Shown here: positions 1 through 8,625 of the stretch, piece by piece | Layout of the letters: every line of letters begins with the position of its first letter | How positions within the stretch are numbered: the first letter of the stretch is position 1 | Source: Myxococcales bacterium | GTDB taxonomy: Bacteria > Myxococcota_A > Polyangia > Polyangiales > Polyangiaceae | Assembly (NCBI GenBank): GCA_004193285.1 | Contig: SECP01000017.1 | Span: 1-64,000 of the forward strand | Length of the DNA: 64,000 nucleotides | Direction: 5' to 3' | Notes under the pieces: generated by a model | What the model was told of the DNA's origin: nothing | The model's input: the letters and a program-made list of their open reading frames with translations, nothing else | Databases searched by the model: none | Program-made: the position numbers and the translations under genes

Positions 1-143
1 GCGTGATCCCCGGGCGTGCCAGCTTGTGCCGCGCTGCCCCCGCCCCCGCCGATGGCTACGGCGCCGCGATCATCGTCGCAGCCGACGACGGCCCCGCCCG
101 CCAACACGGAAACCAGGCCGACCCCTACCGGAAGTGTTCGCAT
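1..143 (-). CDS. Lipoprotein, N-terminal part only (gene runs off the window)
   Basis: Read on the minus strand from an ATG at 143, the frame stays open to the window edge. It begins MRTLPVGVGLVSVLAGG and has a lipobox-like AVVGC near residue 21, followed by acidic residues and then a Gly/Ala-rich stretch. That layout (short signal peptide, lipidated Cys, low-complexity linker) is common in myxobacterial surface lipoproteins. A GGAGG lies only 2 nt before the ATG, which is unusually close, so the start is not certain. Only about 47 residues are visible, so no function can be given. Confidence 0.6.
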   Translation of the reverse strand, partial: MRTLPVGVGLVSVLAGGAVVGCDDDRGAVAIGGGGGSAAQAGTPGDH

Positions 144-176
144 TGCCTCCGTGTAGCAATGCCCGTGCCCTGAGCG

Positions 177-944
177 CTAGCTGACTCGAACGACGATGGC
201 AGTGATGTTGTCTTTGCCGCCGCGCAAGTTGGCAAGATCGATCAGGCTCTTCACCGAAGAGTCTCCACCTTCCGCGATGATGGCCGGGATCTCTTCCGTA
301 CGTAAGTAGCCGTGCAGGCCGTCGCTACAAATCAAGAAGGCGTCCCCGAGCTCTGGCTCGGAAACGGTCGTATCTACTTGAACATAGTCGCGGCTACCAA
401 CCGCGCGGGTGATGACGTTGCGCTGCTTGCTGACGCGCGCTTCTTCCGGCGTGATGATGCCCTGCTTGAGCTGCCAATTGATGAGCGTGTGATCTTCCGT
501 CAGCTGTAGTGCGTCGTCACCACGGACGCGGTAAATGCGGCTGTCTCCGACCTGCGCGGTCACGAGCGCGCTGCCGAAGCGCATCATCGCGGTGATGGTC
601 GTGCCCATGCCGGCTTTGCCGCGATCGATCTCGGCCATCGCGTAGACGATGTACGTAGCGGCTTGGACCGCGCCCTCCAGGAGCCGAGCGGCCGCCCGGC
701 TCCGCTCGTCGGTGAGCGGCCCTTCGAGCTTGAGGCTCGTCTTGCCGCGTCGGACCATGCCGTGCACCGTGTCGATGGCCTCCTGGCTCGCGACCTCCCC
801 GGCGGCGTGCCCACCCATGCCGTCCGCCACGACCCAGAGGCCCAGCTCGTCATCGCACAGGTAGGCGTCCTCGTTCGTCGTGCGGCGGCGGCCGATATCC
901 GACGCGCCGTAGGACTGCATGCGAAGGAGGCGCGCTTCGGACAT
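177..944 (-). CDS. PP2C-family Ser/Thr protein phosphatase (PrpC/Stp1 type)
   Basis: This is a 255-residue soluble, single-domain PP2C phosphatase that would remove phosphate from proteins phosphorylated by Hanks-type kinases, using two divalent metals. The metal-binding landmarks are present in order: DIGRRRTTNED (residues 16-26), VADGMGGHAAGE (39-50), GDSRIYRV, AVGSRD, CSDGL and GGKDN (242-246). The length is typical of bacterial PrpC/Stp1 proteins, which have no membrane anchor. The gene is divergent from the FIST gene. The two kinases in this window (30595 and 60369) are not adjacent, so partners cannot be assigned from context. Start at the ATG at 944; no clear Shine-Dalgarno is seen. 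Confidence 0.93.
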   Translation of the reverse strand: MSEARLLRMQSYGASDIGRRRTTNEDAYLCDDELGLWVVADGMGGHAAGEVASQEAIDTVHGMVRRGKTSLKLEGPLTDERSRAAARLLEGAVQAATYIVYAMAEIDRGKAGMGTTITAMMRFGSALVTAQVGDSRIYRVRGDDALQLTEDHTLINWQLKQGIITPEEARVSKQRNVITRAVGSRDYVQVDTTVSEPELGDAFLICSDGLHGYLRTEEIPAIIAEGGDSSVKSLIDLANLRGGKDNITAIVVRVS

Positions 945-1048
945 TCCGGACTAAATTAGGAAATGTTTTGCCGGAGCGAAAGGGCGTAGCATCGTGCCTA
1001 GCCACCTCCGCCGCTTTCACCGCCTCTGGCATCGCGCCCCCCTCCCTC

Positions 1049-2224
1049 ATGGTTACGGCCCAAAGCTTCAGCTTCGCGGGGGAAGACCCCGAAAAAGCCG
1101 CCCGCGCCTACGGGCTCGCGGCCCGGCGCGTCACCCGGCCCAGCGGCGCGATGGTGTTCGCGGCCGGGGCCCTCGGGGAGCGGCTCGTCGAGCTGGGGCG
1201 CGCGGTGGCGAAGGCAGCCCCGGGTCTCCCGGTGTGCCTGGTGGCCGGCGCTGGGGTCGTATCGGAGCGCGGCGAGGTGGAGGGCCAGTCGGCTGCGACG
1301 GGCATCATCTGGAGCGGCGGCGTCGCGGAGCCATTCAGTGTGTCGGGCCAAAACGCGGAGGCGCTAGGGACCCAGCTCTCCGGCGCCATTCGCAAGAGCG
1401 AGAGCCATGGCCGGAGCATCACCGCCTTGATCTTCGCCAAGCCCAACGGCCTCGCCCCGCACGTGCTGGAGCCGCTCAGCGAGCTGCGGCGCACGCGGGT
1501 GCTTGGTGCCGGCACGGTGGGCGACGCTCCCGTGGTAGCCATCGGTGCCGACGGTCAGCTGAACCGGGGCCCCGCGGGGGGCATCGTGCTCACTGGCCTC
1601 AGCGCCCCGCTCGTGCGCGCTTCGGCCGCGTGTCGGCTGCTGATGCCGCTCAAGGTCATTTCCAAGACACGCGGTTCCATGGTGCTGGAGATCGAAGGCG
1701 CGCCCGCGCTGGAGGTGCTGAGCTCCGTCGCCAACAACTTGGAGGACCAGCCGCTCGTCTTCGTCGCGCTCGCGCCGCCGCTCCAACCCGATGCCGCCCG
1801 CCTGGATCCTACGCTGGCGCGGGAGCGCGCCCCCGAGCGGCCGGACGTCTTGCTCCGCGCCGTGCAGGGGGTTGACCCGGTGCGCCGCGGCCTCTTGGTT
1901 TCGGACGAGGTGCGCCCCGGTATGCGCATCGCCTTCGCGGTGAGGGACGCCAAGGCGGCTCGCGAAGATCTGCAGTCGGCCGTGCGCGACCTACTGCGCG
2001 AGGCGCACGGCGCCGCGCCGCGCTTCGGTATCTACCTCAACTGCGCCGGCCGCGGCTCGAGCCTGTACGGCCAGCGCGACGTGGACCTCAAAATCCTCAA
2101 GGCGCGGCTCGGGGAGCTACCGCTCGCGGGCATGCAGTCTTCGTTCGAAGTCTCGGAGGTCGGCGGTAGGCCATCTTTGCAGCTGTACACGGGCGTGCTC
2201 GGGCTCTTTACCGCGCCGTCTTGA
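1049..2224 (+). CDS. FIST-domain protein
   Basis: The protein (391 residues from the ATG at 1049) reads as a FIST N plus FIST C protein. It has an alternating Gly-rich beta pattern with VFAAGALGERL and a segment matching FIST N (VCLVAGAGVVSERGEVEG), and a C-terminal FGIYLNCAGRGSSLYG followed by PLAGMQSSFEV, typical of FIST C. FIST domains are proposed small-ligand sensory modules, often fused to or encoded near signalling proteins; here the protein stands alone. The frame is open upstream to a TTG at 968, but homology-like sequence starts at MVTAQSFSF, so the ATG was chosen. The neighbouring PP2C gene is divergent. Ligand and output are unknown. Confidence 0.8.
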   Translation: MVTAQSFSFAGEDPEKAARAYGLAARRVTRPSGAMVFAAGALGERLVELGRAVAKAAPGLPVCLVAGAGVVSERGEVEGQSAATGIIWSGGVAEPFSVSGQNAEALGTQLSGAIRKSESHGRSITALIFAKPNGLAPHVLEPLSELRRTRVLGAGTVGDAPVVAIGADGQLNRGPAGGIVLTGLSAPLVRASAACRLLMPLKVISKTRGSMVLEIEGAPALEVLSSVANNLEDQPLVFVALAPPLQPDAARLDPTLARERAPERPDVLLRAVQGVDPVRRGLLVSDEVRPGMRIAFAVRDAKAAREDLQSAVRDLLREAHGAAPRFGIYLNCAGRGSSLYGQRDVDLKILKARLGELPLAGMQSSFEVSEVGGRPSLQLYTGVLGLFTAPS

Positions 2225-2274
2225 GCTGACGGAATGGCTCGCCGCGCGGCGTCAGCAAGCCCCGCGCGGGCTTG
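2225..2274 (+). terminator. Tandem hairpins after the FIST gene
   Basis: Directly after the stop codon, GCTGACG (2225-2231) pairs with CGTCAGC (2250-2256) around a GC-rich palindrome GCCGCGCGGC (2241-2250). CAAGCCC (2256-2262) pairs with GGGCTTG (2268-2274) over a 5-nt loop. Stems are perfect, but no T-tract follows, so this is a candidate terminator or mRNA end rather than a canonical intrinsic terminator. Confidence 0.5.
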
Positions 2275-2310
2275 ACGCCTCGATTCCACTGACTTCATCT
2301 GCCGTCCGAC

Positions 2311-4320
2311 ATGGCGGCACCAGCGGCTCCGGCTGCGCAGGCGGGGACTTCGACTCCAAATCTGGGCCTTCACAAGCCGCGGCAGCGCTTCGGCTTCGCG
2401 GACGCGGCGCTGGCGGGCTTCGTGATTTCGATCGTCGGCTTGATGGTCGTCCCGCTGCCCACGTGGCTGCTGGATCTGCTCATCGCCTCGAATTTGGCTT
2501 GCTCCGTAGCGGTGCTGCTCGTCGCGCTTTATGTGGGTGAGGCGCTCAAGATCGCAGCCTTCCCTACCCTGCTGCTGATCACGACCCTGTTCCGGCTCGC
2601 GCTCAACGTCTCGTCCTCCCGTCTCATCCTCCTGCAGGCAGACGCGGGCGAGGTGATCCGCGCGTTCGGCCAGTTCGTGGTGCGCGGCAACTACGTGGTC
2701 GGCGCGGTCATCTTCCTCATCCTCACCATCATCCAGTTCGTCGTCATCGCCAAAGGCAGTGAGCGCGTGGCGGAGGTCGGAGCGCGCTTCACGCTGGACG
2801 CGATGCCTGGAAAGCAGATGGCGATCGACGCGGAGCTCCGCTCCGGCAGCATCGACGGCAACGAGGCCCGCCGCCGCCGCCGCTCGCTCCTGCGCGAGAG
2901 CCAGTTCTACGGCGCCATGGACGGCGCCATGAAGTTCGTGAAGGGCGACGTCGTCGCCTCGCTCATCATCACGATCATCAACGTCCTCGGCGGCTTGGCG
3001 ATCGGAGTCGGCCAGCGCGACATGGAGGTGGGCGCCGCGCTCAAGCGCTACGGTCTGCTCACCATCGGGGACGGCCTCGTGACGCAGATCCCCGCGCTGG
3101 TGATGGCCACGGCCGCGGGCGTGCTCGTGACCCGCGTGGCGAGCGAAGAGAACGAAACGCCGCTCGGAGCGGAGCTGGCAGGGCAGATCTTCGGCCAGCC
3201 GCAAGCTCTGCGAGTGGGCAGCTTCTTCGTGCTGGGGCTGGCCGCGATTCCGGGTCTGCCGGGTCTGCCGTTCCTGGCCATCGGGACGCTGATGTTCGCC
3301 GCCTCGCGGGCTCGCCTGAAGAGCCTGCGGACCGAGCGCGAGCGGCAGCAGCCCGACCCTATCCAGCGCCGGCCAGGGCCAGAGGCCCAGCCGCGCTTCG
3401 TGCCGCTCGTGGTGCCGTGGGCGGTCGAGGTCTCCAAGGACCTGGAGCCATTCTTGGACGACGACCAGCGCGGCAACGAGGTGCGTCGGCCCGGGCTGCG
3501 GGCTGCGCTCGCCGCCGCGCGCGAGCTCATTTTCCGCGACCGCGGCGTACCGCTACCGGCGGGACGAGTCGTGGTGTCGGAGGCGCTCCCGGAGCGTCAC
3601 GCCGTGCTCGCGCTCCATGAAGTGCCCGCGCTGCTCGTCGTCTTCCCCGAGTCGGTCGGTGAGGAAGACCTGGCCCAGCACCTGCTGCTGGAGCTGCTAC
3701 CAGCGCTGGACCGGCGCGCGCAGGACTTCCTGGGGCTCTCGGAGGTGCAAGCGCTCTTGGACGAGCTGGAGCAGATTTCCCCCGCCAGCGTACGGCAAGT
3801 AGTACCCAAGCCCATCACGCTCATCCAGCTGACGGACATCCTGCGACGCCTGGTCGAAGAGCGAGTCAGCATCCGTGATTTGCGCGCCATTTTGGAGTCC
3901 CTGTCGATCGTGGGCGCGGCGGAGAAGGACCCGCTCACCCTCGCCGAGTTCGTGCGCGCGCAGCTGCGCCGGCCCATCACCCATTCGCTGACGCGCGGCG
4001 CGCGCGAGCTGCCCGTGCTTCTGCTCGACTCGCACATCGAGGAGACAGTGCGCGGCGCGATCACCCGCACGCCGGCCGGCGCCTACCTGGCGCTCGCGCC
4101 AGTGGCGACTCGCGACATCCTCACCGCGGTGAGGCGCGCGATCGGGGATCATGCCGCCGGCCAAACGCCAGTCGTGCTCCTCACCCAGCCGGACATTCGC
4201 CGCTTCGTGCGTAAGCTCCTCGAGCCGGAGCTACCGGACGTGCGCGTGCTCAGCTTTGCGGAGCTGCTGCCGGAGGTCGCGGTGAAGCCACTCGGTCGGG
4301 CGACGGTCGCCAACCTGTAG
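2311..4320 (+). CDS. sctV: Type III export gate protein, SctV/FlhA (FHIPEP) family
   Basis: The 669-residue protein has the family layout: a basic N-terminus, about eight hydrophobic segments within residues 30-330, and a large cytoplasmic domain to the end. The FHIPEP signature is clear (ARFTLDAMPGKQMAIDAEL, 159-177), preceded by the conserved FPTLLLITTLFRLALNVSSS. Family members form the nonameric export gate of flagellar or virulence-type secretion systems. No other secretion or flagellar gene is present within the window, and both neighbours are unrelated, so this is an orphan here. Flagellar (FlhA) and injectisome (SctV) versions cannot be told apart without alignment; the symbol is provisional. 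ATG start at 2311; the short spacer upstream contains hairpins that separate it from the FIST gene. Confidence 0.88.
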   Translation: MAAPAAPAAQAGTSTPNLGLHKPRQRFGFADAALAGFVISIVGLMVVPLPTWLLDLLIASNLACSVAVLLVALYVGEALKIAAFPTLLLITTLFRLALNVSSSRLILLQADAGEVIRAFGQFVVRGNYVVGAVIFLILTIIQFVVIAKGSERVAEVGARFTLDAMPGKQMAIDAELRSGSIDGNEARRRRRSLLRESQFYGAMDGAMKFVKGDVVASLIITIINVLGGLAIGVGQRDMEVGAALKRYGLLTIGDGLVTQIPALVMATAAGVLVTRVASEENETPLGAELAGQIFGQPQALRVGSFFVLGLAAIPGLPGLPFLAIGTLMFAASRARLKSLRTERERQQPDPIQRRPGPEAQPRFVPLVVPWAVEVSKDLEPFLDDDQRGNEVRRPGLRAALAAARELIFRDRGVPLPAGRVVVSEALPERHAVLALHEVPALLVVFPESVGEEDLAQHLLLELLPALDRRAQDFLGLSEVQALLDELEQISPASVRQVVPKPITLIQLTDILRRLVEERVSIRDLRAILESLSIVGAAEKDPLTLAEFVRAQLRRPITHSLTRGARELPVLLLDSHIEETVRGAITRTPAGAYLALAPVATRDILTAVRRAIGDHAAGQTPVVLLTQPDIRRFVRKLLEPELPDVRVLSFAELLPEVAVKPLGRATVANL

Positions 4321-4332
4321 TCAGCGCGGGGC

Positions 4333-5283
4333 CTACACCCGGCGCTGGACGACCATCTTCTTCGGCACCTGGCCGCTTTGCTCCAGCATCTTCTTTGCTT
4401 CTTTTTGGAGCAGAGGGTGCGTCTTCTTCATCATGAAGCCGCCCAGCAGGCGCACGTCGATGTTCAAGAGCTTGCGCAGCGCTTTGCGCATTCCGCCCAT
4501 GTCGCTCTCGTAGGCCGATGCATAGGCCAGCGCGCGGTAGAGCTGCGGGCGGATCTGCTCGAAGGTCGCCTCTTCCGGGTCGAAGAGGCCGAGCGTCTCC
4601 GTCGCCTTTTTTGCGTCGCCCGAACGGGCCCAGGCTTCCGCCACGACGGAGGCGAGCATGGCGCGGGTGCGCGCGTCTTGATGACGGCTGAGGTCGATGT
4701 TGTCCGCGAGCTGACGCGCTTGAGAGACCTCGCCCTGGGTGAGGTGAATCATCGCGCGCTGACCGCGCGCTTCGTCCGCCACGGGCGCCATGACCTTGCT
4801 CAGATCGATGCTCTCCAGCGTAGCGAGCGCCTTCTTCGGGTCGTCTTGCAGCTCGAGCTGGGCGCGGGCGAACACGGCGGCGGTGTCCCCCTTCTTGAAG
4901 TCGGTGGAGAGCTTGGCGAGGGCGGCTTTGCGGTCCTCGTCCGTCTCCACGTTGCTGAGGATGCTAGCCACGCCACGCGCGGTCTTCGCCTGGCGCAAAG
5001 TCCACACCAGCAGGCCGACGCCGACGAGGGTGAGCAGGGCCGGAACCGCGAGGATGATCTTGTTCCACGGCGACGATAGAAACGCCGCGATGGACCCGAA
5101 CAGGATCCAAACGCCGAGCGCGATGAGCCCGAGGCGCCCGAGCATCGACTTGAGCTGCCCTCCCGCGAGCGGGTCCGGTATGTCCGCGCGGCGCACGGTG
5201 GCCTTGCTCGCGGCTTGCGCGGCTTTGCCGGCGCTCGGCGCGGCGCTCTGGGCTCTCTTCAGCTTGCGGGTCTCTCGTGCCAA
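4333..5283 (-). CDS. Membrane-anchored hypothetical protein with TPR-like C-terminal part
   Basis: The N-terminus is basic and Ala/Lys-rich, followed by two hydrophobic segments (LGRLGLIALGVWILFGSIAAF and IILAVPALLTLVGVGLLVWT). The rest is alpha-helical and Ala/Leu-rich with TPR-like character (for example KKALATLESIDLS, GEVSQARQLADNIDLS, GDAKKATETLGLFDPEEA). This suggests a membrane-tethered helical-repeat scaffold; no catalytic motif is seen. The frame opens at a GTG at 5316, but a TTG at 5283 has AGGAG 8 nt upstream and was preferred. It lies just after the AI-2E permease gene on the same strand and is probably cotranscribed with it. Function unknown. Confidence 0.65.
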   Translation of the reverse strand: MARETRKLKRAQSAAPSAGKAAQAASKATVRRADIPDPLAGGQLKSMLGRLGLIALGVWILFGSIAAFLSSPWNKIILAVPALLTLVGVGLLVWTLRQAKTARGVASILSNVETDEDRKAALAKLSTDFKKGDTAAVFARAQLELQDDPKKALATLESIDLSKVMAPVADEARGQRAMIHLTQGEVSQARQLADNIDLSRHQDARTRAMLASVVAEAWARSGDAKKATETLGLFDPEEATFEQIRPQLYRALAYASAYESDMGGMRKALRKLLNIDVRLLGGFMMKKTHPLLQKEAKKMLEQSGQVPKKMVVQRRV

Positions 5284-5327
5284 CCGGGTGTCTCCTACTG
5301 CGAGGTTTCTTAGCACCGATCGCGCGG

Positions 5328-6623
5328 CTACGAGACTCGCGCCGCGCCGCCTGCGGGCGGTAAGAGCGAATCAGGCGGGGCGTCCGGCATCGTTTCGAAA
5401 CGAAAATGATTGAAAATACTCTGCAGAATCGACAGCACCGGGACGGCCAAGAGCGCGCCCCACAAGCCGAAATAGTGTTCACCGATGATGAGGGCGAGCA
5501 CGACCAAGACCGGGTGAATTTTGGCCGCGACCCCGATGATCTTCGGGTTCAGGAGGTTGGCCTCGACCTGGTGAATGCCGACAATCCACAGCAAGACCCA
5601 GATCGCGGTCCAAAAATCCTGCGTCAAACCGATCAGCACGACCGGTACGCTGCTCAAAATCGACCCGAAGATCGGGACGATGCTCATCACCCCCGAGACA
5701 ATGGAGAGGATCGGCCAGTACTTGAGGTCGAACATGGCGTAGCCCACCGCGGACAAGACGCCGTTGACCAAGCAGATGAGGAGCTGCCCGCGCACGACGC
5801 CGGACAGCCCGCGATCCATGCGCCACAGCAAGCGGTCGAAGCTGATGCGCGAGCGGGCCGGCAGCAGCGACCGGAAGAAACCCAAGATGGTCTCGCGCGT
5901 GGCCATGATGTAGCCCGCGACCATCAGCGTCATGAACAGGAGAAAGATGCCGCGCGCCACCGTGCTGATGACGAGCTTTCCGATCGACAAGAGCTCCAGC
6001 CCATTGCGCTGAATGTAGCTGACAGCCTCGTTGATGCCGCGTGCGGTCAGGTCACTGACCTTGAACTTCTCGGCCTTGTGCACGGTAGGGCCGACCCGCC
6101 AGTGACCGGGGCCCTGCTGCACGACCTCGACTCCGCTCCCGACGCGGAACTCCACACTGCCGTCCGGCTTGTTGGCGATGGTGACGGCGGCGGGGTCTTC
6201 TGCCGGCGCTTTGGGCCTCGAACGGTTGCGGAACCCTTCGACCCACTGCTCCAGCTGGGGGCCGTACTGCGCCTGGAGCTTCTCCACCAGGGAGGGTGCC
6301 TCGCGCAGGAACTTGGCCGATTCGAATGCGATGCGCGGCGCGATGCTCGCGATCGATAAATAAATACTGCCCAGCGTGATCGCGTACACGATCAGGATCG
6401 CTGCGGCTCGCGGAACGCGGAACCTCTCGACCCGCTGCACCAGCGGGGCAAGGACGTACGCGATGATGAGCGCCAGAATGAACGGCAGCAGCACCTCGCG
6501 CACGCAGACGAGCAGCGTGACGATTGCCACGCTGCTCACCGCGAGGAACACGACTCGGGGTCGGGTCCAGCCGCCGCTACCGCGGGTAGACGGCGGCTCT
6601 CTGACGCTTACGGGAACGGTCAC
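5328..6623 (-). CDS. AI-2E family (PerM/YdiK-type) membrane transporter
   Basis: This 431-residue polytopic protein fits the AI-2E transporter family: a paired N-terminal hydrophobic hairpin (VVFLAVSSVAIVTLLVCVREVLLPFILALIIAYVLAP region), a long soluble stretch at about 100-210, then a C-terminal bundle with ILSIVSGVMSIVPIFGSILSS and HPVLVVLALIIGEHYFGLWG, which is the usual signature region. Members export small molecules or act as Na+/H+ antiporters; substrate is not predictable. The soluble insert (EDPAAVTIANKPDGSVEFRVG) is longer than in many members. It starts at a GTG at 6623, 38 nt after rpsA, and the start region lies in a perfect stem-loop (6611-6652). The same transcript may continue into the gene at 4333-5283. 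Confidence 0.85.
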   Translation of the reverse strand: MTVPVSVREPPSTRGSGGWTRPRVVFLAVSSVAIVTLLVCVREVLLPFILALIIAYVLAPLVQRVERFRVPRAAAILIVYAITLGSIYLSIASIAPRIAFESAKFLREAPSLVEKLQAQYGPQLEQWVEGFRNRSRPKAPAEDPAAVTIANKPDGSVEFRVGSGVEVVQQGPGHWRVGPTVHKAEKFKVSDLTARGINEAVSYIQRNGLELLSIGKLVISTVARGIFLLFMTLMVAGYIMATRETILGFFRSLLPARSRISFDRLLWRMDRGLSGVVRGQLLICLVNGVLSAVGYAMFDLKYWPILSIVSGVMSIVPIFGSILSSVPVVLIGLTQDFWTAIWVLLWIVGIHQVEANLLNPKIIGVAAKIHPVLVVLALIIGEHYFGLWGALLAVPVLSILQSIFNHFRFETMPDAPPDSLLPPAGGAARVS

Positions 6624-6652
6624 CTAGACTGAAATCCTGCCGACCGTTCCCG
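6611..6652 (-). promoter_or_regulatory. Perfect 11-bp stem-loop around the AI-2E gene start
   Basis: CGGGAACGGTC (6611-6621) is the exact inverse of GACCGTTCCCG (6642-6652), with a 20-nt loop. In the minus-strand mRNA the 5' arm precedes GGCAGGA, the only Shine-Dalgarno-like sequence before the GTG at 6623; that site lies in the loop, and the last base of the start codon is in the stem. No T-tract follows, so attenuation of translation is more likely than termination. The function is inference. Confidence 0.5.
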
Positions 6653-6661
6653 CCACGTAAC

Positions 6662-8431
6662 TCACGTATCGTCGTCCGAAGCCGGCGCAGGCGGCGGCAC
6701 CGAGGGTGCGGCTTCCTTCGTCTTGATCGAGCCGAGCTTGTCCTTGAGCAGATCGCCCAAAGTCGCGCCCTTGCCCGCCGACTCACGCTTGAGCACCTGG
6801 ACGTGCTCCGCCTTGTCGCTCGTACCGGGGGCACGCATGGTGAGCGTCAAGCGACGATCCATGCTGTCCACGTTCGAGACTTCGGCCTTGACCTTGTCGC
6901 CGCGCGAAAGCGTTGCATCGGCCGGAATCTCCCCGTTCGGGATGATGCCTTCGACGCCCTCTTCCAAGCGAACGAACGCGCCGTAGTCCGCCACGGAGAT
7001 GATCTCCGCCGCTTCCACGACCACGCCGGACTTGTACTTGTCCATGACCGTGGGCCAGGGGTCGTCCCACAGCTGCTTGACGCCTAGGCTGACCTTCTTC
7101 TCGTCGTGATTGATCGAGAGGATGATCGCCTCGACGTCGTCGCCCTTGTTGTAGAAGTCGGCCGGGTTGTTGACCTTGACCGTCCAGCTGAGGTCCGTCT
7201 TGTGGACCATGCCGTCCACGCCGTCCTCGATGCCGACGAATACGCCGTAATCGGTGAGCGAGCGGACCTTGCCGCCGATCTTGTCGCCGGGCTTGTACTT
7301 GTCCGTGAAGAGGCTCCAGGGATCCGGCTCGAGCTGCTTGAGGCCGAGGCTGATGCGCTTGGCGCGCGCGTCCACCTCGAGCACCTGGCACTCGATCTCG
7401 TTGCCGATCTCCATGAGCTTGGACGGGTGCTTGACCTTCTTGGTCCAGCTCATCTCGCTCACGTGGATGAGGCCTTCCACGCCCGCTTCCAGCTCCACGA
7501 AGGCGCCGTAGTCGGTGAGGCTCATGACCTTGCCGCGGACCCGCTTGCCCAGCGGGTAAGCTTCCTCGACGTGGTTCCACGGATCTTCCTGCGTCTGCTT
7601 CAGACCCAGGGAGACGCGCTCGGTCTCGGCGTTGTACTTGAGCACCTTGACGGTGACCTCGTCGCCGACCTTGAACACCTCTCCGGGGTGATTGACGCGG
7701 CCCCAGCTCATGTCCGTGATGTGGAGCAAACCATCGATACCGCCGAGGTCGACGAACGCGCCGTACTCGGTGAGGTTCTTAATGGTGCCGGTCACGACCA
7801 TGCCCTCTTCGAGGGTCTGCAGGGTCTTCGTCTTCAGCTCGTCACGCTCACGCTCGAGCAAGACGCGGCGGCTGAGCACGATGTTGCCGCGCTTCTTGTT
7901 GAACTTGATGACCTTGAATTGGTAGGTCTGACCAATCAGCTTCTCCAGATTGCGGATCGGACGGAGATCCACCTGGGAGCCGGGCAAGAACGCCTTCACG
8001 CCGCCGCGGATGGTCACGGACAAGCCGCCCTTCACGCGCTGGCTGATGGTGCCTTCGATGATCTCGTCACGCTCGCACGCGCTCGAGATCTCGTCCCACA
8101 CCTTCATCTTGTCGGCCTTCTCCTTGGACAAGGAGATCAGGCCGTCGTCACTCTCACGGCTCTCGATGAAGACGTCGACTCGGTCGCCGGCCTTGACGTT
8201 GAAGGCTCCGACGGCGTCGACGAACTCGCTCTTCGAGATCACGCCTTCGCTCTTGCCGCCGATGTCGACGACAACGCTGTCGCGGTTCACTTGCACGACC
8301 AAGCCGCTGACGATTTCCCCTTCGCCGCCCATTTGGCCGTTCGGGGTTGCAGCTTGCGTGGCTTCGAACATGGCGGCGAAACCGGCGAGGTCCGCGCTCG
8401 TGTTCTGGTTGGTGGTTTGAGTATCAGTCAT
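6662..8431 (-). CDS. rpsA: 30S ribosomal protein S1
   Basis: From the ATG at 8431 the product is 589 residues with six S1 (OB-fold) repeats. Repeats three to six are easy to see from recurring motifs such as LTEYGAFVDLG, LTDYGAFVELE, LTDYGVFVGIE and VADYGAFVRLE, each followed by a conserved ERVSLGLKQ-type strand and a DPW turn; the first two (VVVDIGGKSEGVISKSEF, VTIRGGVKAFLPGSQVDLR) are the divergent ribosome-binding ones. S1 recruits mRNA to the 30S subunit. The tail is Pro/Ala-rich and acidic. The frame is open 43 codons upstream, but family sequence starts at this ATG and AAGGAGG precedes it by about 14 nt. In many proteobacteria rpsA follows cmk directly; here cmk is about 4 kb away on the same strand. 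Confidence 0.95.
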   Translation of the reverse strand: MTDTQTTNQNTSADLAGFAAMFEATQAATPNGQMGGEGEIVSGLVVQVNRDSVVVDIGGKSEGVISKSEFVDAVGAFNVKAGDRVDVFIESRESDDGLISLSKEKADKMKVWDEISSACERDEIIEGTISQRVKGGLSVTIRGGVKAFLPGSQVDLRPIRNLEKLIGQTYQFKVIKFNKKRGNIVLSRRVLLERERDELKTKTLQTLEEGMVVTGTIKNLTEYGAFVDLGGIDGLLHITDMSWGRVNHPGEVFKVGDEVTVKVLKYNAETERVSLGLKQTQEDPWNHVEEAYPLGKRVRGKVMSLTDYGAFVELEAGVEGLIHVSEMSWTKKVKHPSKLMEIGNEIECQVLEVDARAKRISLGLKQLEPDPWSLFTDKYKPGDKIGGKVRSLTDYGVFVGIEDGVDGMVHKTDLSWTVKVNNPADFYNKGDDVEAIILSINHDEKKVSLGVKQLWDDPWPTVMDKYKSGVVVEAAEIISVADYGAFVRLEEGVEGIIPNGEIPADATLSRGDKVKAEVSNVDSMDRRLTLTMRAPGTSDKAEHVQVLKRESAGKGATLGDLLKDKLGSIKTKEAAPSVPPPAPASDDDT

Positions 8432-8524
8432 TATTGGTAACAGTGCCTCCTTGCGTCCCGCAGACTGTGGGTAGCGCCACTGGCCGAGCCAGAGGGCGGA
8501 CACACGCCTCGCGACGGACGGGCT

Positions 8525-8553
8525 CTGGTAGCGCACGGAGCCGCAGTCGTCAA
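8525..8553 (-). promoter_or_regulatory. Candidate sigma-70 promoter of rpsA
   Basis: On the minus strand, TTGACG (8553-8548) is followed by a 17-nt spacer and TACCAG (8530-8525). A second TTGACG lies immediately upstream. The -35 is good and the -10 is weak. The predicted leader would be about 90 nt. Confidence 0.4.
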
Positions 8554-8625
8554 ACGTCAAAAGTCGCGGGTTTCCGTGTCGTACGGCGTCGCGAGGACGG
8601 CGCCCCCCCGACTATGACTTCGAGA

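Noticed and set aside
2032..3204. Long minus-strand open frame (390 codons) opposite sctV
   Set aside because: It is antiparallel to a gene with clear family motifs; the translation is His/Arg/Asp/Glu-rich shadow sequence with no ribosome site or family features.
7106..8440. 444-codon plus-strand open frame opposite rpsA
   Set aside because: Antiparallel to six S1 repeats; its repeated pattern mirrors the S1 repeats of rpsA and is not an independent repeat protein.
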